Assembly (NCBI RefSeq): GCF_052113225.1
Contig: NZ_JBFRCT010000011.1
Location: 1 to 64,000 of the forward strand
DNA from: Pristimantibacillus sp052113225
GTDB taxonomy: Bacteria > Bacillota > Bacilli > Paenibacillales > Paenibacillaceae
DNA length: 64,000 nt
Reading direction: 5' to 3'
A program made the position numbers and the translations under genes. Positions 25,943 to 35,923 of this stretch are shown piece after piece. The notes under the pieces are model-generated. The model was not told where the DNA came from and ran no database searches. It worked only from the letters and a program-made list of their open reading frames with translations. How positions within the stretch are numbered: the stretch's first letter is position 1; every line of letters starts with the position of its first letter.

Positions 25943-27373
25943 ATGTGGAAGAAACTGCACTTATGGATCATTATTATTTTTGCGCTGCTGTTAGTCGCAT
26001 CTGTCGGCTATGGCGCCCTGTCCTATTACTCCGGACAGGACACCGTTCCTGAGCAGGTTACAGCCGGTGGTGTGGATATTAGTGGGCTGCCGATTGATGA
26101 CGCGCTGAAAAAGCTGGATCAATATGAACAAATGCTGGAGAGTCGAACGATTACCGTCGATGGCAACGCTGCAGCGGACGCGGAAGGCAGCAAGCAATGG
26201 ACCGCTGCCGAGATCGGCTATAAGGCGGAATTTATCGGGGTTCGTGAGGAGCTCAAAAAGCTCCGGTCGGGGAACGTCTGGACGCGCTCGAAGTTCCGCT
26301 ATCATTTTCCAAGTACTTTTGAACTGAAACAAAGCTATGATCCTGCCGTCTTCGATAAGCTTGTTCGTGCGGAGTGGGACTGGATCGACTCGAATGAACC
26401 TGTGAATGCAACACGTACGATTGCCAGTAATGACAAAGTCGTCTATACGCCTCATACCGATGCTTATCGGATAGACGTTGAACCGTTAAAAGACAAGGTT
26501 GCCTCATGGATTGTTGTCCCAGATAGTCAGCTTGGTGGACAGCCGGAACAGACCCTAACGGCCAAGCTTGAAGTGAAAACCGTCCATCCCGACATCACAT
26601 TAGAAAAACTGAAGGATGAAGGTATTGACCGTAAAATCATCGAGTTCACAACAAGCTTCGCCACCAGCGCTGAAGGCCGTGCTTTTAACGTAACATCAAC
26701 GGCGAAGGTGTTAAATGATTGGGTGCTCGAACCTGGCGATGTATTCTCCTATGGCGATGTAGTGGCCAAAACCGAAAAGGAATTCGGCTACAAAGAAGCG
26801 CCAGTTATTTCGAACGGTAAGCTGGTTCCCGGCATTGGAGGCGGGATCTGTCAGGTATCGAGCACCCTATACAATGCCATTCTCCGCATCTCAGGAATAG
26901 ATATCGTCGAACGGCGTAATCACTCCCTGCCGGTTGCTTATCTGCCTAAAGGGCAGGATGCCACCTTCGCTTCCGGCGCCATCGACTTCCGCTTCCGCAA
27001 TTCGACCGGCAAAAAGCTGATCATCCGAACCGTTGTTGAAGACCGGAAGCTGACAGTGAAGCTGTTTGGCACGATGCCTGAAAATATCCGCTACGACATT
27101 GAATCAAATATCGTGAAAACCGTGCAGCCTGCCGTGCAAAAGGTAACCGACAAGTCGCTGGCCGCCGGCAAGCAGGTTGTTGTACAAAACGGCTCTGTCG
27201 GATACATTGTGGATACGTACCGTACACTTGTGAAGGATGGCAAAGCTGTCTCACGCGAGAAAGTATCGCATGATACGTACAGAGCACAGCCAACGATCAT
27301 CCATGTTGCACCAGGCTCCGGCGGCTCGTCAGGCACGCAAAACTCGGGTGGAGTGGTTGAGGATGGAATCTAA
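25943..27373 (+). CDS. VanW family protein with G5 domain, membrane anchored
   Basis: 476 aa. An N-terminal membrane helix (HLWIIIIFALLLVASVGYGAL) is followed by a peptidoglycan-binding-4-like region (about 35-215). The VanW domain spans about 235-370 (EPGDVFSYGDVV ... PGIGGGICQVSSTLYNAIL), and a C-terminal G5 domain (about 390-455) is followed by a Gly/Ser tail. VanW-domain proteins are envelope proteins of unknown reaction; VanW itself accompanies vancomycin resistance clusters but is not a resistance enzyme. The start at 25943 has AAAGGGTGG 8 bases upstream. A TTG at 25937 is possible. The open frame extends back to 25655 through the repeat but lacks a start signal there. Confidence 0.88.
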   Translation: MWKKLHLWIIIIFALLLVASVGYGALSYYSGQDTVPEQVTAGGVDISGLPIDDALKKLDQYEQMLESRTITVDGNAAADAEGSKQWTAAEIGYKAEFIGVREELKKLRSGNVWTRSKFRYHFPSTFELKQSYDPAVFDKLVRAEWDWIDSNEPVNATRTIASNDKVVYTPHTDAYRIDVEPLKDKVASWIVVPDSQLGGQPEQTLTAKLEVKTVHPDITLEKLKDEGIDRKIIEFTTSFATSAEGRAFNVTSTAKVLNDWVLEPGDVFSYGDVVAKTEKEFGYKEAPVISNGKLVPGIGGGICQVSSTLYNAILRISGIDIVERRNHSLPVAYLPKGQDATFASGAIDFRFRNSTGKKLIIRTVVEDRKLTVKLFGTMPENIRYDIESNIVKTVQPAVQKVTDKSLAAGKQVVVQNGSVGYIVDTYRTLVKDGKAVSREKVSHDTYRAQPTIIHVAPGSGGSSGTQNSGGVVEDGI

Positions 27374-27545
27374 TAATGATGCGTAATTGATTCCTAATCC
27401 CCCCCCACCTGCCTTGCTTCCCATCGCAGGCTGGATTTCGTACAACATAATGACGATCCCTGACACGGTAACCTTTCCTATGTTGGATAACGTACAGTCA
27501 AATCAGCTCTTTCGGTCAATTATGACTCATTGTTGCTGAAATAGA
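27374..27545. other. Intergenic stretch, low information
   Basis: Contains a run of eight or more C around 27400-27407, and no recognisable gene, promoter or terminator for the VanW gene. Nothing else is seen before the TTGGAG repeat module at 27546. Confidence 0.4.
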
Positions 27546-27624
27546 TTGGAGAAACTCCAACGCAGCTTTGGCAGACAGCTTTCTGGCCTCATTCTTGTTG
27601 GAGGAATTCCAACGTGGCAGCTTT
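27546..27624. repeat. Two imperfect direct copies of a TTGGAG...CTCCAA palindromic module
   Basis: Copy 1 (27546-27569) is TTGGAGAAACTCCAACG then CAGCTTT. Copy 2 (27598-27624) is TTGGAGGAATTCCAACG then TGGCAGCTTT. Each carries an internal dyad (TTGGAG/CTCCAA, TTGGA/TCCAA). The two copies are 52 bases apart and not coding. Confidence 0.65.
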
Positions 27625-27668
27625 ATAGTTGATAGCAAAGGTACTTCATATGAATAGACGAAAATAAC

Positions 27669-27713
27669 AAAAGACCATCTACTCCGCCATTAAAGCGGGG
27701 TTGATGGTCTTTT
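27669..27713. terminator. Bidirectional terminator between the VanW gene and argH
   Basis: 11 bp stem AAAAGACCATC / GATGGTCTTTT (27669-27679 with 27703-27713), with A's before and T's after, plus an inner stem. It ends the arginine operon on the minus strand and can end the VanW transcript on the plus strand. Confidence 0.88.
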
Positions 27714-27732
27714 GTTTAGTCAAATATACGAA

Positions 27733-29148
27733 TTAACGGCTTTTCTCCGCGAATTCGGTTACCCAAGCGGCTGTTTGCTCGAGCACTTGCTCGGCACGGG
27801 CAATAGCTGCTTCAACTTGTACTTTTGCCGTACCGCCATACACGTTGCGGGCGTTTACGACTTGCTCCGGCTGGAGCACATTGTAGATGCGGTCGTCGAA
27901 CAGCTGCGAGAACTGCTTGAACTCTTCCAGTGTCAGATCAAGCAGATATTTGTTCTGCTCGATGCAGTACAATACCGTCTTACCGATGACTTCATGCGCT
28001 TGACGGAACGGCAGACCTTTGCCAACGAGGAAGTCAGCAATGTCCGTTGCATTCGAGAAGTCTTGGTTAACGGCTTGACGCATCTGCTCTTTGTTCACCT
28101 TCATCGTTGCGATCATTGGTGCGAACAGTTGAAGCGCGCCCTGCATCGTTTTAACAGTATCAAACATACCTTCTTTGTCTTCCTGCATGTCCTTGTTATA
28201 AGCAAGCGGCAGAGATTTCAGCACTGTCAAAAGGCCAATAAGGTTGCCGTAGACACGGCCTGTTTTACCGCGTACAAGTTCTGGTACGTCCGGGTTCTTC
28301 TTCTGCGGCATAATGCTGCTGCCTGTGCAGAAAGCGTCATCCAGCTCAACAAAACGGAACTCTGTGCTCGACCACAAGATCAGCTCTTCGCTGAGGCGTG
28401 ACAAGTGCATCATGATGATCGAGGCATGAGACAGGAACTCCAGAATAAAGTCACGGTCACTCACCGCATCCAGACTGTTCTCATACACACGATCAAACTT
28501 CAACTGGCTAGCGACAAAATGACGATCGATCGGGAACGTTGTTCCTGCCAAAGCGCCTGCGCCAAGCGGCAGCATGTTGATACGCTTATAGCTGTCTTGC
28601 AGACGCTCCAAGTCACGGCCAAACATCGATACGTAAGCCATCAGATGATGAGCGAACAGGATCGGCTGCGCACGCTGCAAATGCGTATAGCCCGGCACGA
28701 TCGTGTCGATGTTCGCTTTCGCTTGCTCGATCAGAGACGACTGCAGCTTATGCAGCATGTCCACGAATTCAACAACACGCTTGCGCAGGTACAAGTGCAT
28801 GTCCGTTGCGACTTGGTCATTACGGCTGCGGCCAGTATGAAGCTTACCGCCTACTGGACCAACATCGTCGATCAGTGTTTTTTCGATATTCATATGAATG
28901 TCTTCATCCGAAATGGAGAATTCGATATCATTACGTTTGATGCGCTGCAGTACACGATGCAAACCGTCCTTGATCGCCTCTACGTCATCTGCAGGCAGAA
29001 TGCCCTGCTTGCCGAGCATTGTTACGTGAGCCAAGCTGCCTTGAATATCCTCTTCAGCAAGCTCTTTATCAAACATAATGGATGCTGTATATTCTTCTAC
29101 CAATTGGTCGGTTTTCTTCGTGAACCGGCCGCCCCATAATTTGCTCAC
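27733..29148 (-). CDS. argH: Argininosuccinate lyase
   Basis: Last step of arginine synthesis: argininosuccinate to arginine and fumarate. 471 aa, of the fumarase/aspartase superfamily, with the signature loop GSSIMPQKKNPDVPE carrying the catalytic serine (near 280), TGRSRNDQVATDMHL (near 105) and the HLQRAQPILFAHH motif (near 160). Last gene of the operon, 83 bases after argG; that gap contains only a small hairpin (29177-29211). Confidence 0.97.
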   Translation of the reverse strand: MSKLWGGRFTKKTDQLVEEYTASIMFDKELAEEDIQGSLAHVTMLGKQGILPADDVEAIKDGLHRVLQRIKRNDIEFSISDEDIHMNIEKTLIDDVGPVGGKLHTGRSRNDQVATDMHLYLRKRVVEFVDMLHKLQSSLIEQAKANIDTIVPGYTHLQRAQPILFAHHLMAYVSMFGRDLERLQDSYKRINMLPLGAGALAGTTFPIDRHFVASQLKFDRVYENSLDAVSDRDFILEFLSHASIIMMHLSRLSEELILWSSTEFRFVELDDAFCTGSSIMPQKKNPDVPELVRGKTGRVYGNLIGLLTVLKSLPLAYNKDMQEDKEGMFDTVKTMQGALQLFAPMIATMKVNKEQMRQAVNQDFSNATDIADFLVGKGLPFRQAHEVIGKTVLYCIEQNKYLLDLTLEEFKQFSQLFDDRIYNVLQPEQVVNARNVYGGTAKVQVEAAIARAEQVLEQTAAWVTEFAEKSR

Positions 29149-29231
29149 TCGTTACACTCCCTCCCGAATGGTCATAAGGCCGCTAGATGTGATAGGAACA
29201 TTTAACGGCCTAAATGATTATTCGGTTTATA

Positions 29232-30467
29232 TTATTTCTTGCTTTGTTCTACGCCGGAAGATACTTTCAGACGAAGGGCATTCAGGCGGATGAAGCCAGT
29301 TGCATCGCCTTGATCATATGCTTGCGAAGGATCTGCTTCCATCGTTGCAATATCCGGGTTGTACAGGCTTACTGGGCTCTTCACGCCAGCACCGATTACA
29401 TTACCTTTATATAGTTTCAGACGAACAACGCCTGTTACGTTCTTTTGAGACTCCATTACAAGGGTTTGTAGAGCAAGACGCTCAGGTGCGAACCAGAAGC
29501 CGTTGTATACAAGTTGTGCATATTTCGAGATCAGGGAATCACGAAGGTTCATGACTTCGCGGTCCATCGTGAGCGATTCCATTTTACGGTGTGCAGTGAA
29601 CAGGATTGTACCACCTGGTGTCTCGTACACGCCGCGGCTCTTCATGCCAACAAAGCGGTTCTCTACCATGTCTACACGGCCGATACCATGTTTTCCGCCC
29701 AGCTCATTCAATTTATCCATAACGCCAAGCGGGCTCAGCTTATCGCCGTTAATTGCGATACAGTCGCCAGCTTCAAACGTCAGCTCAACGTATTCCGCTT
29801 GATCCGGAGCATTCTCCGGGGACACGCTCAGGACATACATTTCTTCGTTCGACTCTGCACTTGGATCAAACCAAGGATCCTCAAGCATGCCGGACTCGAA
29901 GCTGATGTGCAGCAGGTTGCGGTCTGTCGAGTAAGGCTTAGAAGCCGAAGCCGTAACCGGAATGCCATGCTTCTCAGCAAAAGCGATCATTTCAGCGCGG
30001 CCTGGGAACTCTTCCCGGAAGCGCTCTTCACGCCAAGGCGCGATCACTTTAATGTCTGGAGCCAGAGCAGCTACGCCAAGCTCGAAACGAACTTGGTCAT
30101 TACCTTTGCCCGTTGCACCGTGTGCGATCATCGTAGCGCCTTCAGCGCGAGCGATCTCAACCATACGTTTTGCAATCAGTGGACGTGCAATCGATGTACC
30201 AAGCAGGTATTGGCCTTCATACAGCGCAGCCGCTTGGAACATTGGGAAAATAAAATCACTTGCGAATTCAGCGCGCAGGTCATCGATGTATACTTTCGAT
30301 GCGCCAGTTGCCAGAGCTTTTGCCTCGAGGCCGTCAAGCTCTTCTTTTTGACCGATATCGGCTGTAAATGCGATGATTTCTGCGTCGTAAGTTTCTTTCA
30401 ACCATTTCAAGATGATGGACGTATCCAGTCCGCCGGAATAGGCCAGTACAATTTTTTCCTTCGCCAT
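29232..30467 (-). CDS. argG: Argininosuccinate synthase
   Basis: Condenses citrulline and aspartate with ATP. 411 aa. The N-terminal PP-loop AYSGGLDTS binds ATP, and HGATGKGNDQVRFE and YSTDRNLLHIS-like motifs follow. The start is the ATG at 30467, with TAGGAG 5-6 bases upstream; an in-frame start at 30482 would lie upstream of this Shine-Dalgarno. Sixth gene in argCJBDFGH, 44 bases after argF. Confidence 0.97.
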   Translation of the reverse strand: MAKEKIVLAYSGGLDTSIILKWLKETYDAEIIAFTADIGQKEELDGLEAKALATGASKVYIDDLRAEFASDFIFPMFQAAALYEGQYLLGTSIARPLIAKRMVEIARAEGATMIAHGATGKGNDQVRFELGVAALAPDIKVIAPWREERFREEFPGRAEMIAFAEKHGIPVTASASKPYSTDRNLLHISFESGMLEDPWFDPSAESNEEMYVLSVSPENAPDQAEYVELTFEAGDCIAINGDKLSPLGVMDKLNELGGKHGIGRVDMVENRFVGMKSRGVYETPGGTILFTAHRKMESLTMDREVMNLRDSLISKYAQLVYNGFWFAPERLALQTLVMESQKNVTGVVRLKLYKGNVIGAGVKSPVSLYNPDIATMEADPSQAYDQGDATGFIRLNALRLKVSSGVEQSKK

Positions 30468-30511
30468 AATTTCTCCTAGCACCCCTTTGATTTATTTAAG
30501 CATATTAAATG

Positions 30512-31468
30512 CTACATGATTGCTGCCATAATTGCTTTTTGCGCGTGCAGACGGTTTTCCGCCTGATCGAAAATAATCGAGTTCGGGCCGTCGATAACCC
30601 CTTCGCTTACTTCCTCACCGCGGTGAGCGGGCAAGCAGTGCATGAACAGGTAATCTTTCTTCGCATATTTCGCTAAAGCTTCGTTCACTTGGTAGCCTGC
30701 AAAAGCAAGCTCACGTTCCTTCTGCTCCGCTTCTTGCCCCATGCTCGCCCATACGTCGGAGTAAATAACGTCAGCATTATCGACTGCTTCCTTCGGATCA
30801 TGGCACAGATGAATACGTGCGCCAGTTTCCTTCGCATGATCGATTGATTGCTGTACCAAATCTGGATCCGGCTCATAGCCTTCCGGCGTCGCAATGGAAA
30901 TATCAACACCAAGCTTCGCAGCGCCCATCATAAGCGAGTGCACCACGTTGTTGCCATCACCGATGTAAGCGAGCTTCAGCCCTTGCAGGCGTCCTTTGTG
31001 CTCAAGAATCGTTTGGTAGTCCGCCAGCGCTTGGCATGGGTGGGACAGATCTGTAAGGCCATTAATAACCGGAATCGTTGCTCCGCGTGCCAGCTCCACA
31101 ACCGTACGGTGAGCGAAGGTACGGATCATGATGCCGTCGAGGTAACGGGACAAGACTTGTGCTGTATCAAGGATCGGTTCACCGCGTCCGATTTGCAGGT
31201 CATTGCCGCTCAGGAACAGCCCTTGGCCGCCCAATTGGTAGATACCAACTTCAAACGATACACGGGTACGTGTGGAAGACTTTTCGAAGATCATCCCCAG
31301 CGTCTTGCCTTTCAGCGGCTGATAAACATCACCGGCCTTTTGCTTCTTCTTCAAATCAATCGCAAGGTCGATCAAATACCGAATTTCTTCCGGCGTGTAA
31401 TCAACCAGCATGAGAAAGTCCCGGCCTTTCAAGCTAGCCGCCAAATCTTCCTTAACTGTCTCTTGCAT
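30512..31468 (-). CDS. argF: Ornithine carbamoyltransferase
   Basis: Forms citrulline from ornithine and carbamoyl phosphate. 318 aa with the carbamoyl-phosphate site STRTR (near 65), HPCQ (LSHPCQALAD), the DVWASMGQE loop, and the ornithine-binding HCLPAHRGEEV. It lies in the biosynthetic operon between argD and argG, which argues for the anabolic enzyme rather than ArcB. Confidence 0.97.
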   Translation of the reverse strand: MQETVKEDLAASLKGRDFLMLVDYTPEEIRYLIDLAIDLKKKQKAGDVYQPLKGKTLGMIFEKSSTRTRVSFEVGIYQLGGQGLFLSGNDLQIGRGEPILDTAQVLSRYLDGIMIRTFAHRTVVELARGATIPVINGLTDLSHPCQALADYQTILEHKGRLQGLKLAYIGDGNNVVHSLMMGAAKLGVDISIATPEGYEPDPDLVQQSIDHAKETGARIHLCHDPKEAVDNADVIYSDVWASMGQEAEQKERELAFAGYQVNEALAKYAKKDYLFMHCLPAHRGEEVSEGVIDGPNSIIFDQAENRLHAQKAIMAAIM

Positions 31469-31515
31469 CGTAAAACCTCCTACAATGAATTATCACCACA
31501 AACTATTTCAAGCCG

Positions 31516-32715
31516 TTAAGCTTTAACCGCATTAGCTAACAATGATTTCAAAATCGCTACCGCCTGGTCTATTTCTTCTTTTGTCACCAAAAGATTAGGC
31601 AAGAGGCGTACAACATTAGGTCCAGCCGAAATGACGAGCAGGCCTTGTTCCTGTGCTGCCGTCAGGACGGAACCAATCGGCTCTACACACTCGATACCAA
31701 CGATAAGACCTTGGCCACGTACTTCCTTCACGAACGAGTTACCAGCCAGATTCTCTTTTAGCTGATCCATCAAGTAAGCGCCCATCTCAGCCGCCCGCTC
31801 CGGAAGCTGTTCGCCAACGATCGTCTCGACCGTTGCTTTCACCGCTGCAGTTGCAATTGGCGTACCACCAAAGGTTGAGCCATGACTGCCAGGGCCAAAT
31901 GCTTCACGAAGCTTATCCTTCGCAACAGCCGCGCCTACCGGGAACCCGCTTCCAAGACCTTTTGCCAGGGTGAAAATATCCGGTTCAATACCGTAATGCT
32001 CATAGGCGAACAGCTTACCCGTACGGCCCATACCCGTCTGAATCTCATCAACGATAACCAGAATGCCGTTCTCTTCGCAGAGCTTCACCATGGCATGCAC
32101 AAACGCCGGGTCAGCTGGGAAAATGCCGCCTTCAGCTTGGATCATCTCAAGCATGACAGCTGCTGTTTTATCCGAGATCGCAGCCTTCAGCGCTTCGATA
32201 TCGTTATAAGGAATATATTTAAATCCTTCCGGCAAAGGCGAAAAGCCTTCCTTCACCTTCTCTTGTCCTGTCGCTGTCAGGGTTGCCAGCGTCCGGCCGT
32301 GGAACGATTGTTCAAACGTAATAATCTCATAACGTCCGTTGCTTCGCACCTTCTGCTGGTAACGGCGCGCCATCTTAATTGCCGCTTCATTCGCTTCAGC
32401 ACCGGAGTTACAGAAGAAGACGGCATCTCCGCTGCTGTTCGAGGTGATCAGGTGAGCTGCCTCTTCCTGATTCGGAATACGGTATAGGTTTGAGACATGC
32501 CACAGCTCATCAAGCTGCTTGATGAGCGCTTCTTTCACTTGCTTCGGCGCATGACCGAGGTTCGTAACGGCAATGCCGCTCATGAAATCAAGATATTTAT
32601 TGCCTTTGTCATCCCACAGCCTGCTTCCTTCGCCCTTCACAAGTGCGATCGGATATCTCGCATACGTTGGCAGCAAGGATTGCTCAGGTGCTGCCGTTAC
32701 TTTCGTGTCGCTCAT
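31516..32715 (-). CDS. argD: Acetylornithine aminotransferase
   Basis: PLP-dependent class III transaminase turning N-acetylglutamate semialdehyde into N-acetylornithine. 399 aa; NSGAEANEAAIKMAR, FHGRTLATLTATGQ, VDEIQTGMGRTG, and the PLP lysine in LAKGLGSGFPVGA. Fourth gene of the operon, 18 bases after argB. Confidence 0.96.
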   Translation of the reverse strand: MSDTKVTAAPEQSLLPTYARYPIALVKGEGSRLWDDKGNKYLDFMSGIAVTNLGHAPKQVKEALIKQLDELWHVSNLYRIPNQEEAAHLITSNSSGDAVFFCNSGAEANEAAIKMARRYQQKVRSNGRYEIITFEQSFHGRTLATLTATGQEKVKEGFSPLPEGFKYIPYNDIEALKAAISDKTAAVMLEMIQAEGGIFPADPAFVHAMVKLCEENGILVIVDEIQTGMGRTGKLFAYEHYGIEPDIFTLAKGLGSGFPVGAAVAKDKLREAFGPGSHGSTFGGTPIATAAVKATVETIVGEQLPERAAEMGAYLMDQLKENLAGNSFVKEVRGQGLIVGIECVEPIGSVLTAAQEQGLLVISAGPNVVRLLPNLLVTKEEIDQAVAILKSLLANAVKA

Positions 32716-32733
32716 CGTGCATACCGCCCTTCT

Positions 32734-33522
32734 CTACTCTTGTACGATCCGTGTTCCGACGCCGCCTTCACGCACCGCTTTACTCAGTACACCTGGCACT
32801 TCGCCGCTGACAATAACGACCTCACGCACGCGTCCTTGAATGCATTGCACCGCTGCGCGTACTTTCGGGATCATGCCGCCGTAAATTTCACCGCTTGCAA
32901 TCATCTCTTCAATCTCTGCTACAGTCACTGATGGAAGAACTCGCTTCTCGCCATCAACCGTACGCATAATGCCTGGTACATCGGTTACAACAATCATCTG
33001 CTCAACGCCAAGATGAGAAGCGACTGCGCCAGCAGCCGTATCAGCGTTGATGTTGTAGCGCTGTCCGCTGGCATCAATACCGATCGGGGCGATAACCGGC
33101 ATATACCCCATCGCCATAACCCCTTCGATCACTTCTGCATTCACGTCCGTTACATCACCAACAAAGCCGATTTCCGCGCTGTTTGCTACCGGCTTCGCTT
33201 GAATCAGTAAGCCGTCCACACCGGATAAGCCGAGTGCCTTGGCACCGTTTGTCTGGATTTTACGAACAATCTCTTTATTAATTCGGCCTGCAAGCACCAT
33301 CTCAACCACGTCGAGAACATCTTCATTCGTCTTGCGCAGACCGTTTACGAATGCTGTCTCAATCCCAAGCTTCGTCAGCGTCTCAGAGATCGCCGGACCG
33401 CCGCCATGGACGATAACCGGATGAACGTCGGACTGCTGCAGCTCGCGCAGCTCGCCGAAGAAAGAATCAGGAAGCGCCGCCAGCGTGCTGCCGCCACATT
33501 TCATTACAAACCGTTGTGCCAT
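32734..33522 (-). CDS. argB: Acetylglutamate kinase
   Basis: Phosphorylates N-acetylglutamate. About 262 aa amino-acid kinase fold with KCGGST, HGGGPAI, INADTAAGAVASHL and the VTDVPGI motif. The start is the ATG at 33522 (MAQRFVMKCGG), with AGAGGGGAA upstream, 28 bases after argJ. An open frame reaching 33600 overlaps argJ and would add 26 unlikely residues. Confidence 0.95.
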   Translation of the reverse strand: MAQRFVMKCGGSTLAALPDSFFGELRELQQSDVHPVIVHGGGPAISETLTKLGIETAFVNGLRKTNEDVLDVVEMVLAGRINKEIVRKIQTNGAKALGLSGVDGLLIQAKPVANSAEIGFVGDVTDVNAEVIEGVMAMGYMPVIAPIGIDASGQRYNINADTAAGAVASHLGVEQMIVVTDVPGIMRTVDGEKRVLPSVTVAEIEEMIASGEIYGGMIPKVRAAVQCIQGRVREVVIVSGEVPGVLSKAVREGGVGTRIVQE

Positions 33523-33550
33523 CGTTGAACCGTTCCCCTCTGCCCTAGCG

Positions 33551-34792
33551 TTACGTACGATATGCCGCATTAATGCGGACATAATCATAAGTGAGGTCAC
33601 AGCCCCATGCCGTTGCCGTGCCGTTATCCATATGCAGGTCGACGCGAATCACAACCGTGTCGCCCTTCAAATATTCAAGCGCTGCGTCTTCATCGAACGC
33701 GACCGGACGGGACTCTTCCAGCGTCACGATATCACCGATTCGTACGTCTACTGTATCCGGGTTAACAGGCTGACCTGCACGGCCAACGGCTGCAATAATC
33801 CGCCCCCAGTTCGCATCTGCTCCAAACACCGCGGATTTCACAAGGGAAGAACCAATAACCGTCTTCGCGATGGCATTAGCTGCTTCATCATTGACTGCGC
33901 CGTGCACTTGCACCTCAACGAGCTTCGTTGCGCCTTCGCCGTCACGGGCTATTGCTTTCGCCAGTACTTCGCATACATAACGAAGACCTGCCGAGAAGGC
34001 TGCCCAACCTTCATGTGCCGGTGTCAGCTCATTGTTGCCTGCAAGACCACTTGCCATCGCAACGAGCATATCATTTGTGCTTGTATCGCCATCAACCGTT
34101 ATCATGTTGAATGTATAGTTTGTCGCTTCACGGAGCAAAGTCTGCAGCGATTCGCTGCCGATTGCCGCATCTGTGGTAACAAAGCCAAGCATAGTCGCCA
34201 TATTCGGATGAATCATACCGGAGCCTTTTGCCGCACCAGCAATATGTACCGTCCGGCCATCGATTTCAACCGCTACGCATACCATCTTTTGTACAAGGTC
34301 AGTCGTCAGGATCGCTTGGCAGAAGCCGTCCGCTGCATGACGGTCAGCTTGCAGCTGCGCTGGCAGCGCATCAATACCGGCACGTACCTTATCCATCTTA
34401 AGGTTCTCACCGATAACTCCAGTCGAGGCTACCGCTACTTGGTCGGCAGACACACCAATAGAATCAGCAAAGCGTGAACGCATCTCAAAAGCATCCGCTT
34501 CCCCTTGCTTACCGGTAACTGCATTCGCATTACCGCTGTTTACGATAACCGCACGCAGATAACCATCGGATTCAATGCTGTCGCGTGTTACTTTGATTGG
34601 TGCCGCTTGGAACACATTCGTTGTATATACGCCTGCGGCTGCCGCAGGAACTTCACACACGATTGCGCCAAGGTCATGGCGTGTTGTCTTTTTCAGGCCG
34701 CAGTGGAGTCCACCGGCTTTAAATCCTTTAGGAGTTGTAATCGACCCGTCCGAGACGACCGAATACAGCGTAGCAGCTTGCACCTGTCCCAT
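33551..34792 (-). CDS. argJ: Bifunctional glutamate N-acetyltransferase / amino-acid acetyltransferase ArgJ
   Basis: Recycles the acetyl group from N-acetylornithine to glutamate. 413 aa with the self-cleavage site MATMLGFVTTDA, where the threonine becomes the N-terminal nucleophile of the beta chain. Presence of ArgJ and argF, with no argE, means a cyclic pathway. The start at 34792 (MGQVQAATLYSVV) follows AAGGAG and GAGGAG; an upstream GTG at 34813 lies before these sites and is less likely. Confidence 0.95.
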   Translation of the reverse strand: MGQVQAATLYSVVSDGSITTPKGFKAGGLHCGLKKTTRHDLGAIVCEVPAAAAGVYTTNVFQAAPIKVTRDSIESDGYLRAVIVNSGNANAVTGKQGEADAFEMRSRFADSIGVSADQVAVASTGVIGENLKMDKVRAGIDALPAQLQADRHAADGFCQAILTTDLVQKMVCVAVEIDGRTVHIAGAAKGSGMIHPNMATMLGFVTTDAAIGSESLQTLLREATNYTFNMITVDGDTSTNDMLVAMASGLAGNNELTPAHEGWAAFSAGLRYVCEVLAKAIARDGEGATKLVEVQVHGAVNDEAANAIAKTVIGSSLVKSAVFGADANWGRIIAAVGRAGQPVNPDTVDVRIGDIVTLEESRPVAFDEDAALEYLKGDTVVIRVDLHMDNGTATAWGCDLTYDYVRINAAYRT

Positions 34793-34873
34793 TTCTCCTC
34801 GTATCTCCTTCACCTGTACGAATAATTGCTTTAGTCAAAAATGAATAAGTATAATGACAAAACTTTATAATCT

Positions 34874-35923
34874 CTATGGATACACCGGTATGAGCTGCAG
34901 TCCAAGACCTTCATCCCAGCCCATCATTAGATTGAGATTCTGGATCGCTTGTCCCGAAGCTCCTTTAACCAGGTTGTCGATAACCGAAACAATCGTAATA
35001 CGACCTGTTCTAGCATCATAGTTGAAGCCAAGATCACAGTAGTTCGAGCCCCAAACTTCCTTCGTCATCGGCAAAACGCCTTCCTTGCGGACGCGGACGA
35101 ATTGGCGGCCTTCATAGAATTGCTTATATCGTTCAATAAAATCAGCGGTGTTATGCTCGCCCTTCACCTTTGCATACATCGTCGACATAATGCCTCTTGT
35201 CATCGGCACCAGATGTGGGGTGAACGTCGTCACAACCTCATGGCCAGCCGCTTCCGAGAGCACCATCTCTATTTCAGGAACATGCTGGTGCTGGTTCACT
35301 TTATAAGCTTTGAAGTTCTCATTCAGCTCGGAGTAGTGTGTGCCAAGGCTTGCACCACGTCCTGCGCCGGATACACCTGATTTCGAATCGATAATAATCG
35401 TTGAAGGATCAATCCAGCCCGCCTTCACGGCAGGAACAAGACCAAGCAGCGCGGAGGTTACAAAACAGCCCGGATTCGAGATAAACGAAGCGTCACGCGC
35501 TTTATCACCGTTAATCTCAGGGAGAGCGTATAGAGCTTGCTTCAGATATTGCTCATCCGCTGGTGTTTTTTTATACCATTTCTCGTATACAGCTGTATCC
35601 TGCAGACGGAAGTCACCAGACAAATCGATTACTTTCAGACCAGCGTCAATTAGCTGTGGAGCAAGCTTGGCTGCAACCCCAGCCGGAGTCGCCGTAAAGA
35701 CGAGATCAGCCTTTGCTTTGATCGCTTCTGGTTTAACATCGTCGAGCAATGCCGTCTGAATGTTCGTCAAATGCGGGAACCATTCTGCAATCGGCATACC
35801 TGCGCTGGACGAGGAAATAACCGATGTAATCTCCACCAATGGGTGGGTAGCCAACAAACGAATAAGCTCAATACCGCCATAGCCGGTAGAGCCGATTATC
35901 GCAACCTTCAGTTTCTCACTCAT
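34874..35923 (-). CDS. argC: N-acetyl-gamma-glutamyl-phosphate reductase
   Basis: NADPH-dependent reduction of N-acetylglutamyl phosphate. 349 aa: Rossmann motif GSTGYGGIELIRLL near the N-terminus, catalytic cysteine in NPGCFVT (near 150), and GVSGAGRG. First gene of the arginine operon; about 110 bases separate it from the expected transcription start at the ArgR-box promoter. Confidence 0.97.
   Translation of the reverse strand: MSEKLKVAIIGSTGYGGIELIRLLATHPLVEITSVISSSSAGMPIAEWFPHLTNIQTALLDDVKPEAIKAKADLVFTATPAGVAAKLAPQLIDAGLKVIDLSGDFRLQDTAVYEKWYKKTPADEQYLKQALYALPEINGDKARDASFISNPGCFVTSALLGLVPAVKAGWIDPSTIIIDSKSGVSGAGRGASLGTHYSELNENFKAYKVNQHQHVPEIEMVLSEAAGHEVVTTFTPHLVPMTRGIMSTMYAKVKGEHNTADFIERYKQFYEGRQFVRVRKEGVLPMTKEVWGSNYCDLGFNYDARTGRITIVSVIDNLVKGASGQAIQNLNLMMGWDEGLGLQLIPVYP

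Noticed and set aside
25937..25945. TTG start for the VanW gene at 25937
   Set aside because: ATG at 25943 has equally good spacing to AAAGGGTGG and yields the expected membrane-anchor N-terminus.
33523..33600. N-terminal extension of argB overlapping argJ
   Set aside because: Family N-terminus begins at MAQRFVMKCGG, and the Shine-Dalgarno lies just before 33522.
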